Shown: positions 22,818 to 31,590, counted from the stretch's first letter. The stretch: DNA of 64,000 bases from a bacterium (GCA_030530385.1 JAUMVB010000003.1:1-64000), one strand, 5' to 3'. Notes: generated by a model not told the origin, from the sequence alone. Made by a program: numbers and translations.

Positions 22818-23712
22818 GAAAGGTTTAGGAAGGGGGTTTTCGTCATTAATACCGACGGAGATGATTATCGATGATCAATTTGACCCGACTTTGGGAGTAG
22901 ATTCAGAGATTAGCAAACTGCAGGAGATATCCCTTGATCGAATCACGCCAGATCCAGATCAGCCACGTAGACATTTTGACGAAGAGTTACTTCAAAAATT
23001 AGCTGATTCGATTAAAATCCATGGTGTTTTACAGCCAATTGTTTTAATAAAGAAAGATGACTCTGATAAGTTTGTGATTGTGGCCGGGGAACGTCGTTTT
23101 AGAGCTTCCAAGTTAGCAGGTCTAAAGAAAATTCCTGCTATTGTGCGTGAACTATCTGACCAGAATCGGCTTGAGTTAAGTTTGATTGAGAATATTCAAC
23201 GATCAGACTTGAACGTTCTTGAAACGGCGACAGCCTACCTAAAACTTCGGGAACAATTTAATATGACAGCTAAACAAATTGGTGAACGGGTTGGCGGGCG
23301 TAGCGAGAGTGCTGTTTTGAACACTTTAAGATTGCTTAATTTACCGGATGAGGTTAAAAAATATGTTTACTCTGGTGAGCTAAAAGAAGGTCAGGTCCGA
23401 CCACTTCTTAAAGTTGATAAAGAAACCGTTTTGAAAATTTTACCAAAAATTATAGAGGAAGGCTGGAGTGCGCGTAAGTTGGAACAATTTCTTGTTCAAT
23501 ATAAAAAGCAGCTACAGGAGCAAAAGGATAAATCAGCTAAAAACTTGAAAAGCTTAACTAAGATGCCTTTTGAGCAAAACGCTAGAAGGATTGCTACTAG
23601 ACTAAAAACGGATGTGAATATCAAAACTTCGGCTCGAGGTAATGGAAGAATTACTATTAAGTTTAAGAATGAAGAAGATCTCAAGCGGATAGAAAAAATA
23701 CTCTCGGAATAG
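22810..23712 (+). CDS. parB: Chromosome partitioning protein ParB/Spo0J
   Basis: 300 residues from ATG 22810 (MARKGLGRGFSSLIP), preceded by AGGAGAAGAA; an in-frame ATG at 22786 lies within parA and adds non-conserved residues. The LGRGFSSLI motif is the ParA-stimulating N-terminus. The ParB/Srx CTPase domain follows (TPDPDQPRRHFDEE; VAGERRFRASKLAG, the GERRxR motif; LIENIQRSDLN), then an HTH near 155-185 (MTAKQIGERVGGRSESAVLN). It binds parS and slides as a CTP clamp. No parS site was identified here. Confidence 0.96.
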   Translation: MARKGLGRGFSSLIPTEMIIDDQFDPTLGVDSEISKLQEISLDRITPDPDQPRRHFDEELLQKLADSIKIHGVLQPIVLIKKDDSDKFVIVAGERRFRASKLAGLKKIPAIVRELSDQNRLELSLIENIQRSDLNVLETATAYLKLREQFNMTAKQIGERVGGRSESAVLNTLRLLNLPDEVKKYVYSGELKEGQVRPLLKVDKETVLKILPKIIEEGWSARKLEQFLVQYKKQLQEQKDKSAKNLKSLTKMPFEQNARRIATRLKTDVNIKTSARGNGRITIKFKNEEDLKRIEKILSE

Positions 23713-23733
23713 ATCCATCCGAGAGTATTTTTA
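23698..23733. terminator. Bidirectional terminator between parB and lepB
   Basis: ATACTCTCGGA pairs perfectly with TCCGAGAGTAT, followed by TTTTT; the parB stop codon is in the loop side. Confidence 0.85.
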
Positions 23734-23774
23734 AGCATCAAATTAGGTATCTTTATATTATTAGATTATTAATT

Positions 23775-24392
23775 TTAATTTTGTGGATATTCAAAAGTTC
23801 GAATTTTATCTATGGGGAAAATGCGAAAAGCAACCGGACCAACTATGTCATAAAGAGGTACCGTCCCTAAACCGCTACGAGAGTCATAAGAATTATTACC
23901 TTCGCGATTGTCACCCATTACAAAGATTTCATTTTCTGGCACTATCCACTCACCTGGATGGCTTGTATATTTTTTTGGTTCATTCTTAAAATTAGAGTCT
24001 GGATTAAATCCATTTTTGTGTCCAGAATTAAAGACTGTAACATCGCCATTGTTGTTAACTTTTACTTTTTCTCCAGCAAAGGCGATTACGCGTTTAATTA
24101 TATATTGGTCTTTCATACCGGGTTGATATTGTGGATTTTTGAATACTATAATTTCTCCACGTTTTGGTGTATAGTTTGAATTTTTTAAATTGGCCCAAGT
24201 TATAGGTAACCTATTGATTATAACTTTATCGCCATCATGAAAGGTATTTTCCATACTTCCACCAACAATTGTAAAGCTTTGGAATATGAATGAATTAATT
24301 AATATTGTACCTACAGTAACCGAAATAATAAAAAAGAAAATCCCCAAAATATCAGTAAGTGTTTTGTGTCTCTGCCAAAAATTACTCTTCAT
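23775..24392 (-). CDS. lepB: Signal peptidase I
   Basis: 205 residues. One N-terminal membrane span (about 15-38). Catalytic Ser in GGSMENTF (S46) and Lys in YIIKRVIAFAGE (K100) form the Ser-Lys dyad; box E FVMGDNREGNNSYDSR is present. It cuts Sec signal peptides on the outer face. The ATG at 24392 has TAAAAT exactly 6 nt upstream (24404-24399) and no Shine-Dalgarno, so the mRNA is probably leaderless. Convergent with parB. Confidence 0.95.
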   Translation of the reverse strand: MKSNFWQRHKTLTDILGIFFFIISVTVGTILINSFIFQSFTIVGGSMENTFHDGDKVIINRLPITWANLKNSNYTPKRGEIIVFKNPQYQPGMKDQYIIKRVIAFAGEKVKVNNNGDVTVFNSGHKNGFNPDSNFKNEPKKYTSHPGEWIVPENEIFVMGDNREGNNSYDSRSGLGTVPLYDIVGPVAFRIFPIDKIRTFEYPQN

Positions 24393-24398
24393 TACACA

Positions 24399-24404
24399 AT
24401 TTTA
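24399..24404 (-). promoter_or_regulatory. -10 box of lepB, leaderless layout
   Basis: TAAAAT on the minus strand, 6 nt before the ATG at 24392. Confidence 0.55.
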
Positions 24405-24468
24405 GCATGAATAAATTATTTTTACAATTATGGTTATTTTTGGTTGCTCGTGGTATAATGTATGAAGT

Positions 24469-25245
24469 ATGGATTTTATTAGTGTTTCAAAAAAGCATTC
24501 ACTTGCTAGCTCGATTGCTCATATTTTTTTAAATATTATTCTCGTTGCAGCCTGTTGGCTATCTATTTTCGTGACCAAGATGCCTTTTTTAGCGATAATT
24601 TTGGTTATTATTTCTAAGTGGAGAACTTTTGCTGTGCGACCATTATATTGGGCTGCAAATTTTAAATCAAATTTAGTTGATTTAATCTTTAGTCTTGGGA
24701 TTGTGGTTTTAATGTTCTCAAGTATAGATTTCTGGTTATCTCAGGCTACTCTAATAATTGTCTATCTGGGGTGGCTATTATGGCTTAAGCCTCAGAATAG
24801 TGAAAACTTAGTAAAAGCACAAGCATTACTTTCGATTTTTGTTGGTCTTACTGCTATTTTATCCGTTGCTTATTCGTGGCCTGTTGAGATAGTGGTAATT
24901 TCAGCATTTATTATTGGGTATGCTAGTTTCAGGCATGTTCTTTCAAGTGATGAAAATAATAATATTGAACTACTTAGTTTGTTTTGGGGGATGATTTTTG
25001 CAGAATTTATATGGGTTTTAAGTTTTCTACTTGTTGGTTATACGGTTAAAGTTGACAATATTTTCATCTTTACAATTCCTCAGGCTTCTATAATTGCGAC
25101 AGTGATAAGCTTTTTAACTTTTGAAGCACTTTCAATTTCACGAAATAATAATAAAACAGCTCGGGATTTAATTGCGCCAACATTATTTACAGTATCTATA
25201 TGTTTATTTCTTATTCTACTTTTCTCAACAATTCCGCAAAGTTGA
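24469..25245 (+). CDS. Unknown polytopic membrane protein
   Basis: 258 residues, almost entirely hydrophobic, with about seven or eight predicted spans (for example IFLNIILVAACWLSIFV, LVDLIFSLGIVVLMF, SICLFLILLFSTI). Two short polar loops. TATAAT at 24454-24459 lies 9 nt before ATG 24469. No family recognised. Upstream of htrA on the same strand. Confidence 0.7.
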   Translation: MDFISVSKKHSLASSIAHIFLNIILVAACWLSIFVTKMPFLAIILVIISKWRTFAVRPLYWAANFKSNLVDLIFSLGIVVLMFSSIDFWLSQATLIIVYLGWLLWLKPQNSENLVKAQALLSIFVGLTAILSVAYSWPVEIVVISAFIIGYASFRHVLSSDENNNIELLSLFWGMIFAEFIWVLSFLLVGYTVKVDNIFIFTIPQASIIATVISFLTFEALSISRNNNKTARDLIAPTLFTVSICLFLILLFSTIPQS

Positions 25246-25289
25246 AATAATTAAGCTTATATTAAGGAAGGATTGATAAAATAAATATT

Positions 25290-26495
25290 ATGGATAAAGA
25301 GGGAAAAATAAGTAATCAGAAAATTATAAAAGTAGACAAAGTTAAAAGGGGTCCTAACTCAGCTATTATTGCTGTCGCGATTGTTGGATCGATAGCAGTT
25401 CTTTCGGGCGGTGGAATTATGGTATCTCATCTAATTAAAAAACAACCTTCGTCCACGAATAGTGTATCTTCGGCTGAAGATGGTAATTCATCATCGTCTT
25501 CATCTATAGGCTCATCTACTGTTGAGGCTGTGGCATCTAAGCTTTCATCAAGTGTGGTTTCGATTGTTGGTACTGCACAGAGCCGGTCTAGCTTCTTTTA
25601 TGGTAAAGATGAATCTACTTCTACTGCTGGAACTGGAGTGATAGTTACTCATGATGGATATATTCTTACGAATAAGCACGTAATTGAAGATGCCACAAAT
25701 ATTCAGGTTATTCTTTCTGATGGAACAGTTTATAAAAACGTTGAAGTTGCTGTAAAAGATCCTTTAAATGATTTAGCTTATCTAAAAATTAAAGGCGTCT
25801 CTGACCTTAAGCCAGCCGAATTAGGTGATTCTAAAACATTAAAAATTGGTCAAGGTGTGGTTGCGATAGGGAACGCTCTCGGGCAATACCAGGGTACGGT
25901 CACAAGTGGAATTATTTCTGGTGTAAATAGAACTGTAACAGCCTCTTCTGGGCGAGGTTCAAGTCGGACTGAGACTTTAAGTGATATGATTCAGACTGAT
26001 GCTGCAATCAACTCAGGCAATTCTGGCGGTCCACTAGTTAATGCAAAAGGACAGGTGATTGGTATTAATACTGCTGTTGCGAGTGATGCTAATGGAATTG
26101 GTTTCGCTATTCCGATTTCAGCTGCTAAGGGTATGTTAAAATCGCTAATATCAAGCGGGAAAGCTTCCAGATCTGTATTAGGTATAAAATACATATCAAT
26201 AAATCCAGCTCTTGCGAAGGAGAATAATCTATCTGAAAAATACGGAGCATGGATTCGTGATAGAAGAAGTGATCAATCTGTTCAGCCTGGTGGGGCTGCG
26301 GATAAAGCGGGTGTTAAAGATGGAGATATTATTACTGCTGTCAATGGGGTTAAAATTGGCTCAGCTGGATCTGTGTCGAGCTTAATTTCCGAATACTCCC
26401 CCGGCGAAACAGTGAAACTTACGATCAATAGGAATGGTCGTATATTAGATATTAACGCTTCTTTAGATAAGTACTCTGCATTCAATTTGAAATAA
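25290..26495 (+). CDS. htrA: HtrA/DegP-type serine protease with one PDZ domain
   Basis: 401 residues. Basic N-terminus, one membrane anchor at about 24-46, Ser-rich linker, then a trypsin-like domain with catalytic His130 (LTNKHVIEDA), Asp161 (NDLAYLK) and Ser245 (NSGNSGGPLV). The C-terminal PDZ has GGAADKAGVKDGDIITAVNG near 335. Membrane-tethered on the outside, it degrades misfolded envelope proteins. TAAAAT (25277-25282) is 7 nt before the ATG, while AAGGAAGGA lies too far away (about 18 nt) to serve as a normal ribosome site. Confidence 0.94.
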   Translation: MDKEGKISNQKIIKVDKVKRGPNSAIIAVAIVGSIAVLSGGGIMVSHLIKKQPSSTNSVSSAEDGNSSSSSSIGSSTVEAVASKLSSSVVSIVGTAQSRSSFFYGKDESTSTAGTGVIVTHDGYILTNKHVIEDATNIQVILSDGTVYKNVEVAVKDPLNDLAYLKIKGVSDLKPAELGDSKTLKIGQGVVAIGNALGQYQGTVTSGIISGVNRTVTASSGRGSSRTETLSDMIQTDAAINSGNSGGPLVNAKGQVIGINTAVASDANGIGFAIPISAAKGMLKSLISSGKASRSVLGIKYISINPALAKENNLSEKYGAWIRDRRSDQSVQPGGAADKAGVKDGDIITAVNGVKIGSAGSVSSLISEYSPGETVKLTINRNGRILDINASLDKYSAFNLK

Positions 26496-26548
26496 ATCGC
26501 TTTTTGTAAGTTTAAGCTTGTGATATAATAAAGAAAAGAGAGGATAAT

Positions 26549-27100
26549 ATGGATATTAATGATTACAAAGAAAAAATGAATCACGCGCTTGAACATTATA
26601 AAGGTGAACTCAAGAAAGTTCGAACTGGACGAGCGCATCCTTCAATGCTTGATGGTGTAACGGTTGAAGTTTACGGTACGAAAATGCCACTCAATCAGAT
26701 TTCTAATATGACGGCTCCAGAGGCCTCGATGATTTTGATTACTCCTTTTGATACTAATAATATTTCAGCTATCTCTTCTGCAATCCGCGCTGATCAGGGT
26801 CTTGGTTTTAATCCGAGTGATGATGGTCGAGTAGTGCGCGTTCCAGTTCCACCTTTGACTGAAGAACGGCGCAAACAAATCGTAAAACAAACGTCCGAAA
26901 AAGTGGAAGATGCTAAAATTGCACTTCGCAATATTCGTCAAGACGCACTCAAGGTGGCCAAAAGGTTGAAAGATGATAAATCTATTACCGAGGATGATCT
27001 TCGTGGGATTGAAAAAGATATTGATATCGAGATAAAGAATTTTGGTGCAAAAATTGATGAATTATTTAAATCTAAAGAAAAAGAAATTCTAACGATTTAA
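26549..27100 (+). CDS. frr: Ribosome recycling factor
   Basis: 183 residues, standard length. LKKVRTGRAHPSMLDGVTV near 22 and the C-terminal RNIRQDALKVAKRLKDDK are RRF signatures. It splits post-termination ribosomes with EF-G. ATG after GAGAGGATAAT. In other bacteria frr follows pyrH/tsf; here it stands between htrA and rseP. Confidence 0.96.
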   Translation: MDINDYKEKMNHALEHYKGELKKVRTGRAHPSMLDGVTVEVYGTKMPLNQISNMTAPEASMILITPFDTNNISAISSAIRADQGLGFNPSDDGRVVRVPVPPLTEERRKQIVKQTSEKVEDAKIALRNIRQDALKVAKRLKDDKSITEDDLRGIEKDIDIEIKNFGAKIDELFKSKEKEILTI

Positions 27101-27102
27101 TT

Positions 27103-27141
27103 TTTATCAGCCCAGAGTTTTATTTGGGCTGATTTTATTTT
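27103..27141 (+). terminator. Terminator after frr
   Basis: ATCAGCCCA pairs with TGGGCTGAT, followed by TTTATTTTT. Confidence 0.8.
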
Positions 27142-27169
27142 TATAAAATAGAGGAGGGTATCTTTAAGA

Positions 27170-28339
27170 ATGGACTTAATTTTCGGAATTATAATTGGTT
27201 TAGTTGTTTTAACTATTTTAGTCGGATTGCATGAGCTTGGTCATGCGATGGCGGCTAAAAAAAATGGCGTAAAACTAAAAGAGTATGGATTAGGATTTCC
27301 GCCTAATATTTTTAAATTTAATACTAAAACAGATAGAATTTTACCAAAAGGCACTCCTGTTGCGATCAATTGGATTCCACTTGGCGGTTACGTAAAGTTA
27401 CAGGGTGAAAATGATTCTGATTCTGGAGAAGGTGATTACGGTGCTGCTAGTTTTTGGGGAAAGACACAAATTCTCTTTGCTGGTGTAGCAATGAACTGGC
27501 TAGTTGCTATAATTTTATTTGCTTTTTTGGCCTTATTTGGTCTCCCTAAAATGCTTCCGAATCAATTTTATATTTCTAGCGACGCTCGAATAACTGGCGG
27601 TGAGATTATTGCGGTTCAGGTAGTGGATAATCTACCGGCAGCAAAAGCTGGTATTCGTCGTGGTGATCAAATTTTAAAAATTAATGGGCAAAAAATTGAA
27701 AATTCGGAGCAGATTTCCAATATTACGAAAAATAATGCCGGAAAGAATATAGATATTGAAATTATTCGTGATGGAAAATCATCTATCAAATCAGCAAAAG
27801 TTCGCTCGAATAATGATGACAAAAAAGGCTATCTTGGATTAGGGAGCGATTCTAACTCGCAGAAAATTCATTCTACATGGAGTGCGCCAATTGTTGGATT
27901 GGGCGTGACAGCTCAGCTTTCGGTGGAAACTTTTCGCAGTCTAGGTGAGTTAATATCGAACATTGTAACTGGTTTTGTGCAAAAAATTAGTTCAAGCCCT
28001 AAAACTCAACAAATTGCTAATGAGAAATTAGAAAAAGCCGGAAAATCTGTTGCAGGCCCTCTTTCAATTTTGGGTATTCTTTTTCCGACAGCTACGCAAG
28101 CTGGACTAGAAACTGTTCTGCTACTTTCTGCGTTAATTTCGCTTAGCCTTGCATGTATGAATGTGCTACCGATCCCTGTGTTGGATGGTGGTCGTTGGCT
28201 TTTGACATTGATTTATCGTAAAATTCTTCGAAAACCTCTCACTAAAGAACGGGAAGAGCAAATATTGACATATGGGGTTTATGCTATGTTAATTTTGACG
28301 GTTTTAGTTATTATTCTTGATATTGGAAGGTTTTTCTAG
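27170..28339 (+). CDS. rseP: RIP zinc metalloprotease (site-2 protease, RseP/RasP family)
   Basis: 389 residues. HELGH at 21-25 in the first membrane span, LGGYVKLQGE near 76, a PDZ domain at about 145-215 (NLPAAKAGIRRGDQILKING), and the second active-site motif NVLPIPVLDGGRW near 332 with the ligand Asp. It cuts within membranes, typically anti-sigma factors or leftover signal peptides. ATG after GAGGAGGG. The next gene starts inside its stop codon, so the two are coupled. No anti-sigma factor substrate is visible nearby. Confidence 0.95.
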   Translation: MDLIFGIIIGLVVLTILVGLHELGHAMAAKKNGVKLKEYGLGFPPNIFKFNTKTDRILPKGTPVAINWIPLGGYVKLQGENDSDSGEGDYGAASFWGKTQILFAGVAMNWLVAIILFAFLALFGLPKMLPNQFYISSDARITGGEIIAVQVVDNLPAAKAGIRRGDQILKINGQKIENSEQISNITKNNAGKNIDIEIIRDGKSSIKSAKVRSNNDDKKGYLGLGSDSNSQKIHSTWSAPIVGLGVTAQLSVETFRSLGELISNIVTGFVQKISSSPKTQQIANEKLEKAGKSVAGPLSILGILFPTATQAGLETVLLLSALISLSLACMNVLPIPVLDGGRWLLTLIYRKILRKPLTKEREEQILTYGVYAMLILTVLVIILDIGRFF

Positions 28340-29085
28340 TGCAAAAAGTTTTTTCGGATGTCTATTCTAAAGATTGGGGAAAGGTTATTTTTTGGCTAAT
28401 TTTTCCTTTAGTGGCATTTTTTGGTTCACAGGCTATTGTTGCTGTCATTATAAGAGCTGTAGTATTTTTGTCAGTGGGTGGTAATAATGAACTATTGGCG
28501 CAGACTATGCAGAATAATACGACTACTGGATTTTATATTGTAGTAAGTTTTTTGGCAACGTCAATGATTGCTTATTTTATACCTCAAAAGCTTTTGTCTA
28601 AAAAGTTCACGCCAGATGATTTGGGGGCGCAGAAGGATCTGACTTGGTCTGATGTCGCACTCGGTGCTTTGGGGTTACTTATCACGCTTCTTATGGCTGG
28701 TGTTTTACTTAGTCTAACTAATATTCGTCCTGGGGAGCAAAAAATTGGTTTCTCGGGGATACATGGGCCTTTTCAATATATTCTAGCGTTCTTGAGTCTT
28801 GCAATTATTCCGGCGATTGTGGAGGAATTTATCTTTCGAGGGATTGCTTATGGTGAGCTTCGAAAAATAAATCCTTGGTTGGCGATGTTTATAGTAAGTT
28901 TAACTTTTGGTATTGCTCATTTAGAGCTTAGTCTTGGTGTTACTACTTTCGTGATGAGCTTTGTGGCTTGTTTTATTCGTGAGAAGATAACTGATACGAT
29001 TTGGGCTGGCATAATTCTTCATTTCTTAAAGAATGCATTAGCTTTTGTCGTTCTGTTTGTTTTGCCTACTTTAACGCTTATGTAG
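28339..29085 (+). CDS. CPBP-family intramembrane glutamic protease (CAAX-like)
   Basis: 248 residues, GTG start overlapping the rseP stop by one base (TAGTG). About seven membrane spans. Family motifs: PAIVEEFIFRGIAYGEL (EExxxR) near 155, FGIAHLE near 192 and ILHFLKNALAF (HxxxN) near 228. Bacterial relatives (Abi/CPBP) are membrane proteases linked to bacteriocin self-immunity or surface protein handling. Here it is translationally coupled to rseP: two intramembrane proteases in one operon. Confidence 0.88.
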   Translation: MQKVFSDVYSKDWGKVIFWLIFPLVAFFGSQAIVAVIIRAVVFLSVGGNNELLAQTMQNNTTTGFYIVVSFLATSMIAYFIPQKLLSKKFTPDDLGAQKDLTWSDVALGALGLLITLLMAGVLLSLTNIRPGEQKIGFSGIHGPFQYILAFLSLAIIPAIVEEFIFRGIAYGELRKINPWLAMFIVSLTFGIAHLELSLGVTTFVMSFVACFIREKITDTIWAGIILHFLKNALAFVVLFVLPTLTLM

Positions 29086-29124
29086 CTTGACTTCAATATT
29101 GCTATTTGCTATAATTTTATGAAT

Positions 29125-29586
29125 ATGAAACAAGTTTTTAATATCACAAAAATTGGGAAACAGGAGCTTGAAGCTGAATTGAAACAGCTTATTTCAGAGC
29201 GAAAAGCAATCGCCGAAGAAGTTGCTACAGCGCGAGATTTTGGTGATTTGCGTGAAAATTCCGAATATGATGCAGCCCGTAAAAAGCAAGGCTTGGCAGA
29301 GAGTCGAATTTTAGAAATTGAGAATATTCTACAGAATGCAGAAATAATTGGCGGCGGAGCTAAAGGAGAGGTCTCTCTTGGTAGCCAAGTTAGTCTGAAG
29401 AATCTTTCAGATAATAAAATTGTTCACTATACAGTTGTTGGTAAAGTTGAAGCAAACCCCCTTGAGGGTAAAATTAGTAATGAATCGCCAATTGGTCAGC
29501 AACTTATGGGTAAAAAGCTCGGTGAAATTGTTGAAATTACGACTCCAAAAGCCGCAATTCAATACGAAATTACAGAAATTAAATAA
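29125..29586 (+). CDS. greA: Transcription elongation factor GreA
   Basis: 153 residues from ATG 29125; an ATG two codons upstream at 29119 is also possible. N-terminal coiled coil with the acidic tip ATARDFGDLRENSEYDAA near 39 (D/E pair that stimulates RNA polymerase cleavage), then an FKBP-like C-terminal domain (GSQVSLKN; NESPIGQQLMGKKLGEIVEI). TATAAT (29110-29115) is 9 nt before ATG 29125 with no Shine-Dalgarno. Confidence 0.95.
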   Translation: MKQVFNITKIGKQELEAELKQLISERKAIAEEVATARDFGDLRENSEYDAARKKQGLAESRILEIENILQNAEIIGGGAKGEVSLGSQVSLKNLSDNKIVHYTVVGKVEANPLEGKISNESPIGQQLMGKKLGEIVEITTPKAAIQYEITEIK

Positions 29587-29588
29587 AT

Positions 29589-29622
29589 ATAAAAGCTCAG
29601 CTGATCAAATGCTGAGCTTTTA
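29589..29622 (+). terminator. Terminator after greA
   Basis: AAAAGCTCAGC pairs with GCTGAGCTTTT. Confidence 0.85.
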
Positions 29623-29639
29623 TGATGTAAAGGAATGAA

Positions 29640-30881
29640 ATGAGAGTAACTAATTTATTTACTAAAACTTCAAAAACTAGTCCATCGGACGAAGTTTCAA
29701 AAAATGCACAACTTTTGATTCGGGCTGGGTTTATTCATAAAGAAATGGCGGGTGTTTACGATTTTTTGCCACTTGGAAAAATTGTGTTGGATAAGATTGT
29801 TCAAATTATCCGCGAAGAAATGAATGCGGTAGGCGGTAATGAAATTAGCCTGACGGCACTTCAGAATCCTGAGACTTGGCAGGCTAGCGGTCGTTGGAGT
29901 GATGAGGTGATGGATGTTTGGTTTAAAACTAAACTTTCGAACGGTCGAGAGTTTGGGCTTGCGCCAACTCATGAAGAGCCAATCACAAAAATGATGAAAA
30001 ATTTCATCAATAGCTACAAAGATTTACCAGTTTATCCGTATCAGTTTCAGACTAAGTTTAGGGCAGAGCTTCGTAGTAAAAGCGGCTTGATGCGTGGGCG
30101 CGAATTTTTGATGAAGGATTTATATAGTTTTTCTGAAAACCGTGAACAGCACGATGAATTTTACGAAAAAATTTCGCAAGCTTATGCGCGAGTTTTTGCG
30201 CGGCTTGGTTTAGGTGATTTTACGTATAAAACTTTTGCGAGTGGTGGAAGTTTTTCAAAATTTAGTCATGAGTTTCAGACAGTTAGTCCAGTAGGGGAAG
30301 ATACGATTTATATTTCGGATGAAAAGAAAATTGCTATTAATGAAGAAGTCTTGACTGATGAAGTTTTGACTGAGCTTGGTTTAAACCGAGAAGATTTGCG
30401 AGAAGAGAAAGCGGTAGAAGTTGGTAATATTTTTACACTTGGTTATAAATTCTCTGAAGCTTTGGGGTTAAAGTTTATAGATCGAGACGGTGCCAAAAAG
30501 CCTGTATTTATGGGTAGTTATGGTATTGGTCCGAGTCGAGTGATGGGTATGATTGCTGAACATTTTTCTGATGATAAAGGTCTTGTTTGGCCAGAAAATG
30601 TTGCACCAGCTAAAGTTTATCTCGTTCAGATTGGCGATCGATCAAAACAACTTGCAGAAGAAATTTATAAAGAATTCCAAGTGAAGGGTGTTGAAGTTTT
30701 GTTTGATGATCGAGAAGTGCGCCCAGGTCAAAAATTTGCAGATGCTGAGCTGATGGGTATTCCTTATCGGGTGACCGTCTCTGATCGTTTAATGGAGAGT
30801 GATAGCTTTGAGCTAGTTGAGCGCGTAAGTGGCGAGCTAAAAATATTGAATCGAGATGAGCTTTTAGAAGAGCTTGCTTAA
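29640..30881 (+). CDS. proS: Prolyl-tRNA synthetase, short form without editing domain
   Basis: 413 residues. Class II motifs: motif 1 near KIVQIIREEMNAVGG, motif 2 FRAELRSKSGLMRGREFLMK near 140, motif 3 GSYGIGPSRVMGMIAEHF near 290. The anticodon-binding domain is at the C-terminus (VYLVQIGD...VEVLFDDREVRPGQKFADAE). Standard bacterial ProS is about 570 residues, with an editing insertion between motifs 2 and 3. Here there is no room for it, so mischarged Ala-tRNAPro would need a separate editor or be tolerated. ATG 29640 after AAAGGAATG. Confidence 0.95.
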   Translation: MRVTNLFTKTSKTSPSDEVSKNAQLLIRAGFIHKEMAGVYDFLPLGKIVLDKIVQIIREEMNAVGGNEISLTALQNPETWQASGRWSDEVMDVWFKTKLSNGREFGLAPTHEEPITKMMKNFINSYKDLPVYPYQFQTKFRAELRSKSGLMRGREFLMKDLYSFSENREQHDEFYEKISQAYARVFARLGLGDFTYKTFASGGSFSKFSHEFQTVSPVGEDTIYISDEKKIAINEEVLTDEVLTELGLNREDLREEKAVEVGNIFTLGYKFSEALGLKFIDRDGAKKPVFMGSYGIGPSRVMGMIAEHFSDDKGLVWPENVAPAKVYLVQIGDRSKQLAEEIYKEFQVKGVEVLFDDREVRPGQKFADAELMGIPYRVTVSDRLMESDSFELVERVSGELKILNRDELLEELA

Positions 30882-30895
30882 AAAGAAAATTCAAA

Positions 30896-30922
30896 AACTC
30901 CGGCGGTACGGAGTTTTTTAAT
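30896..30922 (+). terminator. Terminator after proS
   Basis: AAACTCCG pairs with CGGAGTTT, followed by TTTT. Confidence 0.85.
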
Positions 30923-30926
30923 AATT

Positions 30927-30952
30927 GAAAAAGCCCCGCTAATTTGCGGAGC
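30927..30952 (-). terminator. Terminator of the 46-residue gene
   Basis: Read on the minus strand: GCTCCGC, 6-nt loop, GCGGGGC, then TTTTT. Confidence 0.8.
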
Positions 30953-30966
30953 AGGTGACTGGGACT

Positions 30967-31107
30967 TCACCGTTCTTCGGGCCGATCCCATTGGTGAGAA
31001 TACGGTTTTGATGCCCCGTGAGCATCAGTCAAGCCGGTTGTTTCACTGGTTGGCAGTTTATAAATCTGCTTACCATCTACGATTGTTGGAGTTAGTGTCG
31101 GTGCCAT
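30967..31107 (-). CDS. 46-residue unknown peptide with very strong expression signals
   Basis: The peptide runs from MAPTLTPTIVDGKQIYK to SHQWDRPEER. It is preceded by AAGGAGG 6 nt before the ATG and by a perfect TTGACA-17-TATAAT promoter; a terminator follows. The coding part is visibly more G+C-rich than its surroundings. The leader holds an AGTCC/GGACT hairpin just before the ribosome site, and GGTGA/TCACC flank the stop codon. The peptide is polar with no hydrophobic stretch and no Cys, so it is neither a membrane toxin nor an obvious secreted peptide. It may be a dual-function RNA. No homolog known to me. Confidence 0.7.
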   Translation of the reverse strand: MAPTLTPTIVDGKQIYKLPTSETTGLTDAHGASKPYSHQWDRPEER

Positions 31108-31150
31108 ATAAAACCTCCTTTTTTAAGTCCAAGGTCGGACTGATATCATG

Positions 31151-31179
31151 ATTATATCACAATGCGTCTACTGTGTCAA
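31151..31179 (-). promoter_or_regulatory. Perfect consensus promoter of the 46-residue gene
   Basis: Minus strand TTGACA (31179-31174), 17 bp, TATAAT (31156-31151). Confidence 0.9.
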
Positions 31180-31204
31180 TAGAAAAATATTTTTTTTATT
31201 GACT

Positions 31205-31474
31205 TTATAGTAATGATTTCTTATATATCGAGTACAGAGGTTCTGTACTCGATATTTTAGATAGCCTATCCTCTGAGTATCCATTATGTTTATTCGGATC
31301 AAATCCCCCTAAGCTATTGGAGTGTATCCGAAAACCTTTAGGCGAAAAAGTTACTACTTTTTCTAACGTTACTTCTTCCCCGATTTCTGTGACAGTTCCT
31401 ACTGCTATGCAGCAATTGCCTTTCTTGTCTGTAGCTCCTATTATTTGAACTACGTCACCGGTATTTATTCTCAT
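31205..31474 (-). CDS. Unknown 89-residue protein, possible small beta-barrel
   Basis: ATG 31474 is chosen because AGGAGAACC precedes it; the frame stays open upstream but without start signals. It begins MRINTGDVVQIIGATDKKGN and continues with alternating strands (AVGTVTEIGEEVTLEKVVTF), like SH3-type or KOW-type barrels, then a polar helical tail with KHNGYSEDRLSKI. Two adjacent Cys at about 20-21. Cytoplasmic. It lies just upstream of the 46-residue gene on the same strand but has a separate start signal. Confidence 0.6.
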   Translation of the reverse strand: MRINTGDVVQIIGATDKKGNCCIAVGTVTEIGEEVTLEKVVTFSPKGFRIHSNSLGGFDPNKHNGYSEDRLSKISSTEPLYSIYKKSLL

Positions 31475-31590
31475 AGGTTCTCCTGATTTAAAGTCTCCCG
31501 ACTGTAGGATTTTGATATAATAACATATTTTTCTACAAATTACAAATAGTGTGGTAAACAACTGGATTTTATGCTAAAATATACCTAATT

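Noticed and set aside
30960-31140. Considered as tmRNA or SRP RNA because of higher G+C and hairpins
   Set aside because: No tRNA-like end, no SRP tetraloop motif; a ribosome site and a clean 46-codon frame fit better.
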